Of a stretch of 64,000 bases of DNA, positions 43,784-54,515 are shown one piece after another. The position numbers and the translations under genes were made by a program. Origin of the DNA: Falsiroseomonas oleicola (GTDB taxonomy: Bacteria > Pseudomonadota > Alphaproteobacteria > Acetobacterales > Acetobacteraceae); assembly GCF_019029495.1 (NCBI RefSeq), contig NZ_JAERQM010000009.1, positions 1 through 64,000 on the forward strand. The letters run 5' to 3'. Position 1 is the stretch's first letter; each line of letters starts with the position of its first letter. The notes beneath the pieces were generated by a model. It ran no database searches and had not been told where the DNA came from. It saw only the letters and a list, made by a program, of their open reading frames with translations.

Positions 43784-45376
43784 ATGCTTCGCAGGGACCT
43801 GCTGAGGACGGGCGCAGCTATTGGCGGTGCAGCCGCACTGCCAAGCTTCGCCATCGCGCAGCCGGCGCAGAATCGCGTGTTGAAGATGGTGCCGCAGGCG
43901 AATCTGACGAGCCTGGACCCGGTCTGGACCACGGCGAATATCACCCGCAACCACGGGCACATGATCTATGACACGCTGTATGGGCTGGACGCGCAGTTCC
44001 GCCCGCAGCCGCAGATGGCCGCGGGCCATGTGTCTGAGGATGGCGGGCGCCGCATCATCATCACGCTGCGCGACGGGCTGAAGTTCCACGACGGCACGCC
44101 GGTCCTGGCCAAGGATGCCGTGGCCAGCGTCTCCCGCTGGATGAAGCGCAACCCCTTCGGCCAGAAGCTGGCCTCGCTGACGGATTCGCTGACGGCGCTG
44201 GACGACAAGCGACTGCAGTTCAACCTGAAGCGGCCCTTTCCGCTGCTGTTCGCCGCCCTCGGCCAGGTCTCCAACAGCCCGGCCTTCATCATGCCGGAAC
44301 GCCTCGCCAGCACGGATGCCTTCACCCAGATCCGCGAGGCCGTGGGCAGCGGGCCGTTCCGCTTCAAGGCGGATGAATACAATTCCGGCTCGATGGTCGT
44401 GTACACCCGCAACGCCGACTACGTGCCGGTCTCCACCGGCACGCCGAGCCTGACGGCGGGGCCGAAGATCGTGAATTTCGATCGCGTCGAATGGCACATC
44501 ATCACCGATGCCGCGACCGCCGCCGCCGCGATCCAGACCGGCGAGATCGACTGGTATGAGCAGCCGCCGCCGGAGATCCAGCAGCTTCTGCGCCGCAACC
44601 GCAATGTGAAGATCGAGGCGATCGACCCGCTGCCGCTGACCGGCATCCTGCGCTTCAATCACCTGCACGCGCCCTTCAACAACAAGAAGATGCGCCAGGC
44701 GATGCTGCCGGCGATCAGCCAGTCCGACTTCATGCAGGCCATCGTCGGCACCGACCCGGCCAATTTCAACGCGGCCACCGGCTTCTTCACGCCGGGCACG
44801 CCGATGGCGAACGACGCGGCGATGGCGGCGCTGACCGGGCCGCGCAGCATCGACCGGGCCAAGGCCCTGATGCAGGAGGCCGGCTACGCCAACGAGTCGA
44901 TGCGCCTGATCGGCCCGACCGATATCCTCGCCCCCTCGGCGATGACGCAGGTGGGTGCGGATCTGGTGCGCCGGATGGGCTTCAACGCCGACATCGTGCT
45001 GACCGACTGGGGCACCACGGTGCAGCGCCGCACATCGCGGGAGCCGGTTTCCGCCGGCGGCTGGAGCATGCTGTTCACCGCCTTCTCCTCCTTCGACTTC
45101 GCCAACCCCGCGGCGCATTTCCCGCTGCGCGGCAATGGCGCCGGCGCCTGGTTCGGCTGGCCGAGCATCCCGAAGCTGGAGGAGTTGCGCGACGCCTGGT
45201 TCGAGGCGCCGGATGTCGCCGCCGAACAGCGCCTGGGGCGCGAGATGCAGGAGGTGGCGATGGATGAACTGCCCTACATTCCGGTCGGCGCCTACCTTTC
45301 GCTGACGGCGCTGCGCAGCAACCTCTCGGGCCGCGTGCCCGGCCTTGCGCTGTACTGGGGCATCAAGCGCGACTGA
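43784..45376 (+). CDS. Family 5 solute-binding protein, array copy 2
   Basis: The 530-residue protein starts MLRRDLLRTGAAIGG, again a double arginine before the hydrophobic stretch, with cleavage near AIAQP. It shares RIIITLRDGLKFHDGTPVLA, FNHLHAPFNNKK and TDWGTTVQRRTSREP with its neighbours and ends LYWGIKRD. The many changes between copies indicate old duplications and probably different ligands. It is followed by a 205-bp gap, the largest within the array. Confidence 0.93.
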   Translation: MLRRDLLRTGAAIGGAAALPSFAIAQPAQNRVLKMVPQANLTSLDPVWTTANITRNHGHMIYDTLYGLDAQFRPQPQMAAGHVSEDGGRRIIITLRDGLKFHDGTPVLAKDAVASVSRWMKRNPFGQKLASLTDSLTALDDKRLQFNLKRPFPLLFAALGQVSNSPAFIMPERLASTDAFTQIREAVGSGPFRFKADEYNSGSMVVYTRNADYVPVSTGTPSLTAGPKIVNFDRVEWHIITDAATAAAAIQTGEIDWYEQPPPEIQQLLRRNRNVKIEAIDPLPLTGILRFNHLHAPFNNKKMRQAMLPAISQSDFMQAIVGTDPANFNAATGFFTPGTPMANDAAMAALTGPRSIDRAKALMQEAGYANESMRLIGPTDILAPSAMTQVGADLVRRMGFNADIVLTDWGTTVQRRTSREPVSAGGWSMLFTAFSSFDFANPAAHFPLRGNGAGAWFGWPSIPKLEELRDAWFEAPDVAAEQRLGREMQEVAMDELPYIPVGAYLSLTALRSNLSGRVPGLALYWGIKRD

Positions 45377-45452
45377 TATCCCGACCCAGAAGATCCACCG
45401 GTCGGTCCGTGGCGTCATTTGCATCCCGAAGTGGGACGGTGTCCGGCAACTT

Positions 45453-45473
45453 GCCGATGCAACCTGCATCGGC
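45453..45473 (+). promoter_or_regulatory. Perfect 9-bp stem-loop between array copies 2 and 3
   Basis: GCCGATGCA ACC TGCATCGGC lies in the middle of the 205-bp gap. There is no T run after it. It could be an RNA hairpin that attenuates or stabilises the message, or a protein-binding dyad. Nothing else is visible in the gap. Confidence 0.4.
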
Positions 45474-45581
45474 GGTTTGGCCCCGGCCAGGCTGAAGAAT
45501 CCGCGACCGGCCGTCAGCCGCCGATCTCATGGGTCAGCCGCTGGGGCTGGGGCAACACATAACCAAAAGGGGACTTCATCA

Positions 45582-47162
45582 ATGATCGGCAGGCGTGGAC
45601 TTATGGCGGCTTCGGCCGCGGCGGTGGCGGCCCCCAGCGTGGTTTCGGCGCAGGGTGGGGCGCAGCGCAGCCTGCGGGTGATTCCCCAGGCGAACCTGAC
45701 TTCGGTCGACCCGGTCTGGACCACCGCGGTGGTAACCCGCAACCACGCCTTCATGATCTACGACCAGCTCTGCGCGCAGGACAGCAGCGGCGCGATCAAG
45801 CCGCAGATGGTGGAAGGCTGGACCGTCGCCGACGACCAGCTCACCTGGACCTTCACCCTGCGCGAAGGCCTCGCCTTCCATGATGGGGAGAAGGTGCTGG
45901 CGAAGGATGCCGTCGCCTCCATCAAGCGCTGGGCGCGGCGCGATCCCTTCATGCAGGTCCTCAGCGCCGGAGTCGCGGAGGTGGAGGCGATGGATGACCG
46001 CCGCTTCCGCTTCCGCCTGCACCGGCCGGTGCCGTTGCTGACCATGGCGCTCGGCCAGACGCAGTTCCCCTGCTTCATCATGCCGGAACGCATCGCCAGC
46101 ACGGACGCCTTCACCCAGATCCGGGAGACGGTGGGCAGCGGCCCGTTCAAATTCGTCCCCGGCGAATGGAACCCCGGCCAGCGCGCCGTCTGGGCGAAGA
46201 ACGAAGCCTATGTGCCGCGGCAGGAGGCGGTGGATGGCCTGGCCGGCGGCCGCCGTCCGAATATCGACCGCGTCGAATGGACCATCATCACCGACCCGGC
46301 GACCAGCGCGAATGCGATGATGCAGGGCGAGCAGGACTACTGGGAATATCCGCTGCACGACCTGCTGCCGCTGATGCGGCGGAACCGGGAGATGGTGGTG
46401 CAGCAGCGGTTGCTGGACGGCACCTACGGTGTCTGCCGCTTCAACACCCTGCAGCCGCCCTTCAACAATCCCGCCATCCGACGTGCGGTGGCCATGGCGG
46501 TGGACCAGCGCGACTACCTCCGCTCCGTCGCCGGCAATGACCCGGATGGCTGGGGCGTCTGCGAGGGCGTCTTCACCTGCGGCACGGCGCTGGCCAATGA
46601 GAGTGGCAGCGAGGTGCTGAAGACCCGGAACATCGAGCGTGCCAAGGCCGCGCTGGCCGCCGCCGGCTACAATGGCGAGAAGGTGGTGCTGATCGCGCCG
46701 GGCGACTATCCGCAGATCAATGCGCTGTCGCTGGTGACCGCCGATATCCTGACGCGCATGGGCATGAACCTGGAGGTGATCTCCACTGACTGGGGCACGC
46801 TGGTGCAGCGCCGCGCCAGCAAGGAGCCTGTGGAGCGTGGTGGCTGGAGCATCATCCACACCACCTCCTCCGGCCAGTCTCTGGCCCTGCCGGTCTACCA
46901 CCTGTTCCTGCGGGCCAATGCGGCGAATGCCTGGTTCGGCTGGCCGGATGAGCCGGAGATCGAGCGCCTGCGCGGGGAATGGGTGCAGACCGGTGACCCG
47001 GCCGAAAGCCGGCGGATCGCGGAGCAGTTGAACGCCAAGGCGATGGAGTCGATGTACTACATCCCGCTCGGCTTCTACTGGCAGCCGAGTGCCTGGCGCC
47101 GCAACGTCACCGGCGTGTTCCGCGCGCCGGCCACGGTGTTCTGGAACATCGGCAAGGCGTGA
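45582..47162 (+). CDS. Family 5 solute-binding protein, array copy 3
   Basis: The 526-residue protein starts MIGRRGLMAASAAAV with a twin-arginine-like signal ending VVSAQG. The ATG at 45582 follows AAAAGGGGAC; the open frame begins earlier but without a signal peptide. It is the most divergent copy: it has CRFNTLQPPFNNP where the others read FNHLHAPF-like, four extra cysteines, and ends VFWNIGKA. It retains STDWGTLVQRR and GGWSII. Only 4 bp separate it from copy 4. Confidence 0.92.
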   Translation: MIGRRGLMAASAAAVAAPSVVSAQGGAQRSLRVIPQANLTSVDPVWTTAVVTRNHAFMIYDQLCAQDSSGAIKPQMVEGWTVADDQLTWTFTLREGLAFHDGEKVLAKDAVASIKRWARRDPFMQVLSAGVAEVEAMDDRRFRFRLHRPVPLLTMALGQTQFPCFIMPERIASTDAFTQIRETVGSGPFKFVPGEWNPGQRAVWAKNEAYVPRQEAVDGLAGGRRPNIDRVEWTIITDPATSANAMMQGEQDYWEYPLHDLLPLMRRNREMVVQQRLLDGTYGVCRFNTLQPPFNNPAIRRAVAMAVDQRDYLRSVAGNDPDGWGVCEGVFTCGTALANESGSEVLKTRNIERAKAALAAAGYNGEKVVLIAPGDYPQINALSLVTADILTRMGMNLEVISTDWGTLVQRRASKEPVERGGWSIIHTTSSGQSLALPVYHLFLRANAANAWFGWPDEPEIERLRGEWVQTGDPAESRRIAEQLNAKAMESMYYIPLGFYWQPSAWRRNVTGVFRAPATVFWNIGKA

Positions 47163-47166
47163 TCCC

Positions 47167-48753
47167 ATGATGCAGACGACCAGGCGTGGCGTACTGGGGG
47201 CGGCAGGTGCGGCGCTGGTCGCGCCCCGCCTGGCGTCGGCACAGGCGGCAAGCACGCTGCGCTTCGTGCCGCAGGCCAATCTCTCCAACATCGATCCCGT
47301 CTGGTCGACCGCCGTCGTGGTGCGCAACCACGGGCTGATGATCTACGACACGCTGTACGGCCTCGGCGCCGATTTCCAGCCGAAGCCGCAGATGGCGGCG
47401 GGGCATGAGATCAGCGACGAGGGGCGGCGCTGGACCATCACGCTGCGGCCAGGGCTGCGCTTCCATGACGGCACGCCGGTGCTGGCGCGGGATTGCGTCG
47501 CCTCCATCGCCCGCTGGGCTAAGCGGGATGTGCTGGGGCAACGGCTGGACGGGTTGCTGGAGGGGATGCGCGCGATCGACGATACGCGCTTCGAAATCCG
47601 CATGAAGAAGGCCTGGCCGGGGCTGGCCTTCGCCCTGGGGAAACCCTCGGCGAATATCTGTGCCATCATGCCGGAACGGGTGGCACAGACCGATCCCTTC
47701 CAGCAGATTCAGGATTTCACGGGCAGCGGGCCGTTCCGCTTCCTGCGCGACGAATTCCGCTCCGGCGACCGCATCGTCTATGCGAAGTTCGATGGCTACA
47801 CCTCACGCGATGAGCCGACCGACTTCATGGCGGGCGGCAAGCCCGTGCATTTCAACAGGGTCGAATGGCATGTGATGCCGGACCCCTCCACCGCCGCCGC
47901 GGCCCTGCAGAACAACGAGGTCGACTGGTGGGAAACGCCGCTGTCGGACCTGCTGCCGCTGCTGCGCCGCAACCGGGACATCGCGGTGGAGATGGTCAGC
48001 GCCGCCGGCAATCTGGGCGTGCTGCGCTTCAACTTCCTGCATCCGCCCTTCGACAATCCCGCGGTGCGCCGCGCCATCCTGCCGGCGCTCGACCAGCGCG
48101 CCTTCATGGATGCGGCGATCGGCACGGATCCGGAGATGTCGCATGTGCCGGCCGGTGCCTTCACACCGGGCATGCCGCTGGCGAATGAGGCAGGGTTGGA
48201 GGTGCTGTCGGGTCCGCGCGACCTGGCGGCGGCGCAGCGCGCGCTGCGCGACTCGGGCTATGCGGGGCAGCGCGTGGCGATGCTCTCGGGCACCGATATC
48301 CCGATCCTGCAGAACCTGTCCGTGGTGGCGGCGGATCTGCTGCGGCGCATCGGCTTCAATGTCGATCTGCAATCGATGGACTGGGGCACGCATATCCAGC
48401 GCCGCACGAATCGCGGCCCGGTGGACCAGGGCGGCTGGAGCGCCTTCTGCACGACCTGGGAGGGCTTCGACGTCTCCGTCCCCGGCAGCCATCAGCCGAT
48501 TCGCGGTCATGGCAGCGCCGCCTGGGCCGGCTGGCCGACGATTCCCCGGCTGGAGGAGCTGCGGGAGGCCTGGTTCGAGGCACCCGACCTCGCCGCCGAA
48601 CGCCGGATCGCGGAGGAGATGCAGCGGGTGGTGTGGCAGGAGGTGCCGTTCATCCCGCTCGGCCAGGTGCGACCGCGCATGGCCTTCCGCCGCAGCCTGA
48701 CCGGGGTGGTGAAGGGCGGCCCGGCGCTGTTCTGGGGCGTCCGCCGCGCCTGA
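47167..48753 (+). CDS. Family 5 solute-binding protein, array copy 4
   Basis: The 528-residue protein starts MMQTTRRGVLGAAGAAL, a twin-arginine-like signal ending RLASAQA. Shared features are WTITLRPGLRFHDGTPVLA, FNFLHPPFDNPAVRRAI, MDWGTHIQRRTNRGP and the C-terminus LFWGVRRA. Of all the gaps in the array this one upstream is the shortest, so copies 3 and 4 are certainly co-translated. A 164-bp gap follows. Confidence 0.93.
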   Translation: MMQTTRRGVLGAAGAALVAPRLASAQAASTLRFVPQANLSNIDPVWSTAVVVRNHGLMIYDTLYGLGADFQPKPQMAAGHEISDEGRRWTITLRPGLRFHDGTPVLARDCVASIARWAKRDVLGQRLDGLLEGMRAIDDTRFEIRMKKAWPGLAFALGKPSANICAIMPERVAQTDPFQQIQDFTGSGPFRFLRDEFRSGDRIVYAKFDGYTSRDEPTDFMAGGKPVHFNRVEWHVMPDPSTAAAALQNNEVDWWETPLSDLLPLLRRNRDIAVEMVSAAGNLGVLRFNFLHPPFDNPAVRRAILPALDQRAFMDAAIGTDPEMSHVPAGAFTPGMPLANEAGLEVLSGPRDLAAAQRALRDSGYAGQRVAMLSGTDIPILQNLSVVAADLLRRIGFNVDLQSMDWGTHIQRRTNRGPVDQGGWSAFCTTWEGFDVSVPGSHQPIRGHGSAAWAGWPTIPRLEELREAWFEAPDLAAERRIAEEMQRVVWQEVPFIPLGQVRPRMAFRRSLTGVVKGGPALFWGVRRA

Positions 48754-48917
48754 TCCCGCATGGCATCACAGCCTTGCCAGGAATGGCACGGGATGTGCAC
48801 CGCAACCTCCGCAGGTGCGCAGTCCGGGGGAGAACCGCTCGGGGACGCTGGCGTGCCGCACAGGGATAAGGCAGTCTGCCCGTAATTGGGGCGGCTGGGG
48901 GCAAGGGAATTCGAAAA

Positions 48918-50510
48918 ATGGATCGCAGGTCGTTTCTCAAGGCCGGTGCCGTGGCGGTTTCGGGGGGCTATGCCGCCCCGGCGCTCTCGCAGGGCGCCAA
49001 TGCGCGGACGCTGCGCTTCGTGCCGCAGGCCAATCTGGCCAATTTCGACCCGATCTGGGGCACGCAATATGTCGTGCGCAACGCCTCCGCCATGGTGTGG
49101 GACACGCTGTATGGCGTGAACGACAAGCTGGAGCCGCTGCCGCAGATGGTGGAGGGGGAGACGGTCTCCTCCGATGGTCTCACCTGGACCTTCAAGCTGC
49201 GCGCCGGGCTGCGCTTCCATGACGGCACGCCGGTCCTGGCCAAGGACGTGGTCGCCTCCATCGCCCGCTGGGCGCCGCGCGACCCGATGGGCCAGATGGT
49301 GCGCGCCATCCAGAAGGAGCTGGTGGCGGTCGACGACACCACCTTCCGCTGGGTGCTGGGCAGCCCCTATCCGAAGCTGAAATACGCGCTCGGCAAGACC
49401 AACACGCCGATCTGCTTCATCATGCCGGAGCGGATCGCCACCAAGTTCGACAGCTTCACCCAGATCGACGAATATGTCGGCTCCGGCCCGATGCGCTTCA
49501 TCCGCAACGAATGGGTGCCCGGCGCCTCCGCCGTCTTCCAGAAGTTCGACCAGTATGTGCCGCGGCAGGGTGCGCCGAGCTGGCTCTCGGGCGGCAAGGT
49601 GATGGGTGTCGATCGCGTCGAATGGGTGGTGATGCCGGACCCGGCGACCGCCGCCGCCGCGCTTCAGAACGGCGAAGTGGATTGGTGGGAGAACCCGATC
49701 ACCGACCTGGTGCCGCTGATGCGCCGCAACCGGAATATCCGCCTGGATATCGCCGATCCGCTGGGCAATATCGGCAGCTTCCGCATGAACCACCTGCATG
49801 CGCCCTTCAATTCCAAGAAGATCCGCCAGGCGGTTCTCGCGGCGATGAGCCAGGAAGACTACATGCGCGCGCTCGTCGGCACGGATGATGCGCTGTGGAA
49901 GCCGCTGCCGGGCTTCTTCACACCGGGCACGCCAGCCTATACGGAAGCGGGCGGCGACATCCTGAAGGGTCCGCGCAACATGGACCTGGCCAAGCGCCTG
50001 TTGCAGGAAGGCGGCTACAACAACGAGCCGGTGATCTGCATCGTGGCGCAGGACCAGCCGATCACGAAGGCGCAGGGCGACATCACGGCGGACCTGCTGA
50101 AGCGCATGGGCATGAATGTCGATTTCGTCGCGACCGACTGGGGCACCACCGGCCAGCGGCGCGCCATGAAGAACCCGCCGGCGAATGGCGGCTGGAGCAT
50201 GTTCCACACCTGGCACGCGGGCGCGGATTGCGTGAACCCGGCCGCCTACAATGCCGTGCGCGGCACTGGTCAGAATGCCTGGTTCGGCTGGCCCGAATCG
50301 AAGGGCGTCGAGGACGGGGTGGCGGAATGGTTCTCCGCCGCCGATGCCGCGGCCGAGAAGGTGGCGATGGACAAGATCAACACCTCCGCAATCGACGACG
50401 TGGTCTATGCGCCGACCGGCTTCTTCCTGGGCTATACCGCCTGGCGCGCCAATGTCTCCGGCATCCAGAAGGGCCCGCTGCCCTTCTTCTGGGGTGTCAA
50501 CAAGGCCTGA
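48918..50510 (+). CDS. Family 5 solute-binding protein, array copy 5
   Basis: The 530-residue protein starts MDRRSFLKAGAVAVSG, the clearest twin-arginine signal of the five (RRSFLK), with cleavage near PALSQG. It keeps WTFKLRAGLRFHDGTPVLA, MNHLHAPFNSKKIRQAV, TDWGTTGQRR and ends FFWGVNKA. It lies next to the permease genes and is separated from them by a very stable hairpin, an arrangement common for receptors expressed above their membrane subunits. Confidence 0.93.
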   Translation: MDRRSFLKAGAVAVSGGYAAPALSQGANARTLRFVPQANLANFDPIWGTQYVVRNASAMVWDTLYGVNDKLEPLPQMVEGETVSSDGLTWTFKLRAGLRFHDGTPVLAKDVVASIARWAPRDPMGQMVRAIQKELVAVDDTTFRWVLGSPYPKLKYALGKTNTPICFIMPERIATKFDSFTQIDEYVGSGPMRFIRNEWVPGASAVFQKFDQYVPRQGAPSWLSGGKVMGVDRVEWVVMPDPATAAAALQNGEVDWWENPITDLVPLMRRNRNIRLDIADPLGNIGSFRMNHLHAPFNSKKIRQAVLAAMSQEDYMRALVGTDDALWKPLPGFFTPGTPAYTEAGGDILKGPRNMDLAKRLLQEGGYNNEPVICIVAQDQPITKAQGDITADLLKRMGMNVDFVATDWGTTGQRRAMKNPPANGGWSMFHTWHAGADCVNPAAYNAVRGTGQNAWFGWPESKGVEDGVAEWFSAADAAAEKVAMDKINTSAIDDVVYAPTGFFLGYTAWRANVSGIQKGPLPFFWGVNKA

Positions 50511-50519
50511 TGACCGGCC

Positions 50520-50553
50520 GCGTCCGGACCAGCCGAAAGGCTGGTCCGGACGC
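50520..50553 (+). promoter_or_regulatory. 15-bp perfect stem with GAAA tetraloop
   Basis: GCGTCCGGACCAGCC, then GAAA, then GGCTGGTCCGGACGC, begins 10 bp after the copy 5 stop and ends 30 bp before the permease ATG. No T run follows. A second tiny ACC GAAA GGT hairpin lies at 50562-50571. It probably stabilises the upstream receptor message or reduces read-through into the permease genes. Confidence 0.65.
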
Positions 50554-50582
50554 CCTGATGAACCGAAAGGTCTGATAAGCGG

Positions 50583-51524
50583 ATGTTCGCCTATATTGTC
50601 CGAAGAGTACTCGCCACCATCCCGGTGATGGCGATCGTCGCGCTGTTCGTCTTCTCGCTTCTGTATATCGCGCCGGGCGATCCGGCCGCGGTGATTGCGG
50701 GAGACCAGGCCACGCCGGACGATGTGGAGCGCATCCGCGCCAGCCTCGGCCTCGACCGTCCCTATCTGGTGCGGTTCGGGGCCTGGGTCTGGGATATTGC
50801 GCGCGGTGACCTTGGCGTTTCGATCTTCACCAACCTGCCGGTCAGCACCATGATTCAGCAGCGCATCGAGCCCACGCTGTCTTTGATGATCGTCACGCTG
50901 ATCCTGGCCATCACCGTCGCCGTGCCGATGGGCGTCGTGGCGGCCTGGCGGCAGGGCACCACCATCGACCGCGCGGTCATGGCCTTCGCGGTGCTCGGCT
51001 TCTCCGTGCCCGTCTTCGTCGTCGGCTATATGCTGGCCTATATCTTCGCGCTGGAACTCGATTGGCTGCCGGTCCAGGGCTACACGCCCTTCTCCCGCGG
51101 CTTCTGGCCGTGGCTGCAGAACCTGATCCTGCCCGCCATCGCGCTCGGCTCCGTCTATATCGCGCTGATCGCCCGCATCACCCGCGCCACGATGCTGGAG
51201 GTGCTGCAGCAGGACTATATCCGTACCGCCAAGGCCAAGGGGCTTGGGCAGCGGGCCATCCTGTTCGTGCATGCGCTGAAGAACGCGGCGGTGCCGATCA
51301 TCACCATCATCGGCATCGGCCTGGCCGGGCTGATCGGTGGCGCGGTGGTGACGGAGAGCGTCTTCGCCATCCCGGGCCTTGGTCGCCTGACGGTGGATGC
51401 CATCCTGCGGCGCGACTACCCGGTCATTCAGGGCGTCGTGCTGCTGTTCAGCTTCGTCTATGTGCTGGTCAACCTTGCCATCGACCTGGCCTACACCCTG
51501 TTCGACCCGAGGATCCGGTATTGA
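50583..51524 (+). CDS. ABC transporter permease, DppB type
   Basis: The 313-residue membrane protein starts MFAYIVRRVLATIPVMAIVAL and carries SLLYIAPGDPAAVIAGD and the EAA loop DYIRTAKAKGLGQRAILFVHALKNA, typical of DppB/OppB. It forms the channel with the next gene. Six transmembrane segments are visible. It overlaps the next start by 4 bp (TTGA). Confidence 0.94.
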   Translation: MFAYIVRRVLATIPVMAIVALFVFSLLYIAPGDPAAVIAGDQATPDDVERIRASLGLDRPYLVRFGAWVWDIARGDLGVSIFTNLPVSTMIQQRIEPTLSLMIVTLILAITVAVPMGVVAAWRQGTTIDRAVMAFAVLGFSVPVFVVGYMLAYIFALELDWLPVQGYTPFSRGFWPWLQNLILPAIALGSVYIALIARITRATMLEVLQQDYIRTAKAKGLGQRAILFVHALKNAAVPIITIIGIGLAGLIGGAVVTESVFAIPGLGRLTVDAILRRDYPVIQGVVLLFSFVYVLVNLAIDLAYTLFDPRIRY

Positions 51525-52429
51525 GCACCACAACTTTGCCACCCGGCGTGAACGCCGCGGTGCCGATGCAGGACATCATGCCGCCGGTGCGCGCGCGTGG
51601 TGGCGCCCTTGGCTTCCTGCGCCGCAACCCGACCATCGCGATCGGCGGACTGCTGGTCTTGCTGATGATCTTCGTTGCCGTCTTCGCGCCCTTCCTCTTC
51701 ACGCGCGACCCGACGTCGCTGGCGCCGGCGCTGCGCACGCGGGAGCCTTCGGCGCAGTTCTGGTTCGGCAGCGACATGCTGGGGCGGGACATCTATTCGC
51801 GTGTGCTGTATGGCGCCCGCGTCTCGCTGACGGTGGGCTTCGCGGTCGCGATCTGCGCCTCCGCCATCGGGCTGTTCATCGGCCTGATTTCCGGCTTCAT
51901 CCGGGTGGCGGACAGCATCATCATGCGGATCATGGATGGCATCATGTCCATCCCCTCGATCCTGCTGGCGATCGCGCTGATGGCGCTGACCCGCGGCAGC
52001 GTCGGCAATGTGATCCTGGCGATCACGGTGGCCGAAGTACCGCGCGTCGCCCGCCTGGTGCGCGGCGTGGTGCTCAGCCTGCGAGAGCAGCCCTATGTCG
52101 ATGCGGCCGTCGCCTCAGGCACGCGCACGCCGGTGATCATCATCCGCCACATCCTGCCGAATACGCTGGCGCCGATGACCGTGCAGGCCACCTATATCTG
52201 CGCCAGCGCCATGATCACGGAGGCGATCCTGTCCTTCATCGGCGCCGGCACGCCGCCCATCATCCCGTCCTGGGGCAACATCATGGCCGAGGGCCGCGCG
52301 CTCTGGCAGGTGAAGCCCTACATCGTCTTCTTCCCGGCGCTGTTCCTGTCCATCACCGTGCTGGCCGTGAACCTGCTGGGTGACGGGCTGCGCGATGCGC
52401 TCGACCCGCGCATGGCCAAGAGGCTCTAA
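51521..52429 (+). CDS. ABC transporter permease, DppC type
   Basis: The 302-residue protein has an N-terminal OppC extension, a first helix near residues 38-58 ([20 protein letters not shown]), the motif [22 protein letters not shown] and the EAA loop [21 protein letters not shown]. The start is probably the TTG at 51521 overlapping the dppB stop; an ATG at 51566 would remove 15 residues. It is followed after 5 bp by the first ATPase gene. Confidence 0.92.
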   Translation: MSTTTLPPGVNAAVPMQDIMPPVRARGGALGFLRRNPTIAIGGLLVLLMIFVAVFAPFLFTRDPTSLAPALRTREPSAQFWFGSDMLGRDIYSRVLYGARVSLTVGFAVAICASAIGLFIGLISGFIRVADSIIMRIMDGIMSIPSILLAIALMALTRGSVGNVILAITVAEVPRVARLVRGVVLSLREQPYVDAAVASGTRTPVIIIRHILPNTLAPMTVQATYICASAMITEAILSFIGAGTPPIIPSWGNIMAEGRALWQVKPYIVFFPALFLSITVLAVNLLGDGLRDALDPRMAKRL

Positions 52430-52434
52430 CCGAC

Positions 52435-53423
<989 letters not shown>

Positions 53424-53427
<4 letters not shown>

Positions 53428-54470
53428 GCACTGCCCCTCTGTTGCAGGTCAACGACCTGAAGAAGCACTTCCCGATCCATGGCGGGTTCTTCGGCGGCGT
53501 CACCGCCAAGGTCTATGCGGTGGACGGCATCTCCTTCGACATCGCGAAGGGGGAGACGCTGTCGCTGGTCGGCGAATCGGGCTGCGGCAAGTCCACCGTC
53601 GGCAAGGCGCTGCTGCGGCTGTTCCCGCTGACCGACGGCCAGGTGATCCTGGGCGGCACCCGTATCGACGACATGCCGAGCAGCACCTTGCGGCCGATGC
53701 GGCGGCGAATGCAGGTGGTCTTCCAGGACCCCTTCAGCTCGCTCAACCCGCGCATGCGGGTGCGGGACATCCTGGCCGAGCCGATCCGCAATTTCGGCCT
53801 CTCCAACAGCTCCGCCGATCTGGAGGCGCGGCTGGTCGCGCTGATGGACAAGGTCCGGCTGCCGAAGGATGCGATCAATCGCTGGCCGCATGAATTCTCC
53901 GGCGGGCAGCGGCAGCGCATCGGCATCGCCCGGGCGCTGGCGGGCGAGCCGGATTTGATCATCTGCGACGAGGCGGTCTCCGCCCTCGACGTCTCGGTGA
54001 AGGCGCAGATCGTCAACCTGCTGCAGGACCTGCAGAAGGAACTCGGCCTGGCGATGCTGTTCATCAGCCACGACCTGGCGATCGTCGAGCACATGACGCA
54101 CCGCGTCGCCGTGATGTATCTGGGCAAGATCGTGGAGGTGGCGCCGCGGCGCAGCCTGTTCGGTGCGCCGAAGCACCCCTACACGGAGGCGCTGCTCTCA
54201 GCCGTGCCGCAGCCGACGCCGGGCATCCAGCGCCAGCGGGTGATTCTCAAGGGCGACGTGCCCAGCCCGATCAACCCGCCCAAGGGTTGCCGCTTCCACA
54301 CCCGCTGCCCCTATGCCTTCGACCGCTGCCGGGTGGAGGAGCCTGTGCTGCGGCCGATTGCGGATGCGATGGGGGAGGGGCATGTCAGCGCCTGCCACCT
54401 GCATGACCGTTCGGCGGCGGAAAATCCGCTCTCGGGGGCCAAGGGCGCGGCGCTTCTCGCCGTCGGCTGA
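53424..54470 (+). CDS. ABC transporter ATPase, DppF/OppF type
   Basis: The 348-residue ATPase has Walker [10 protein letters not shown] (50-58), Q-loop [12 protein letters not shown], signature FSGGQRQR, Walker [13 protein letters not shown] (alanine in place of the usual proline, as in many OppF proteins) and the C-terminal [15 protein letters not shown] region. It completes the importer that the five receptors can feed. It ends 112 bp before coxS. Confidence 0.95.
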
Positions 54471-54515
54471 CGGTTTCGCCATCGCCACGCTTGACGAGGC
54501 GCGGTGCCGGGACGA

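Noticed and set aside
48507-51542. A 1011-residue open frame opposite receptor copies 4-5 and the permease
   Set aside because: It has a shadow composition rich in Asp, His, Arg and Gln, and the plus strand carries well-supported receptor and permease genes.
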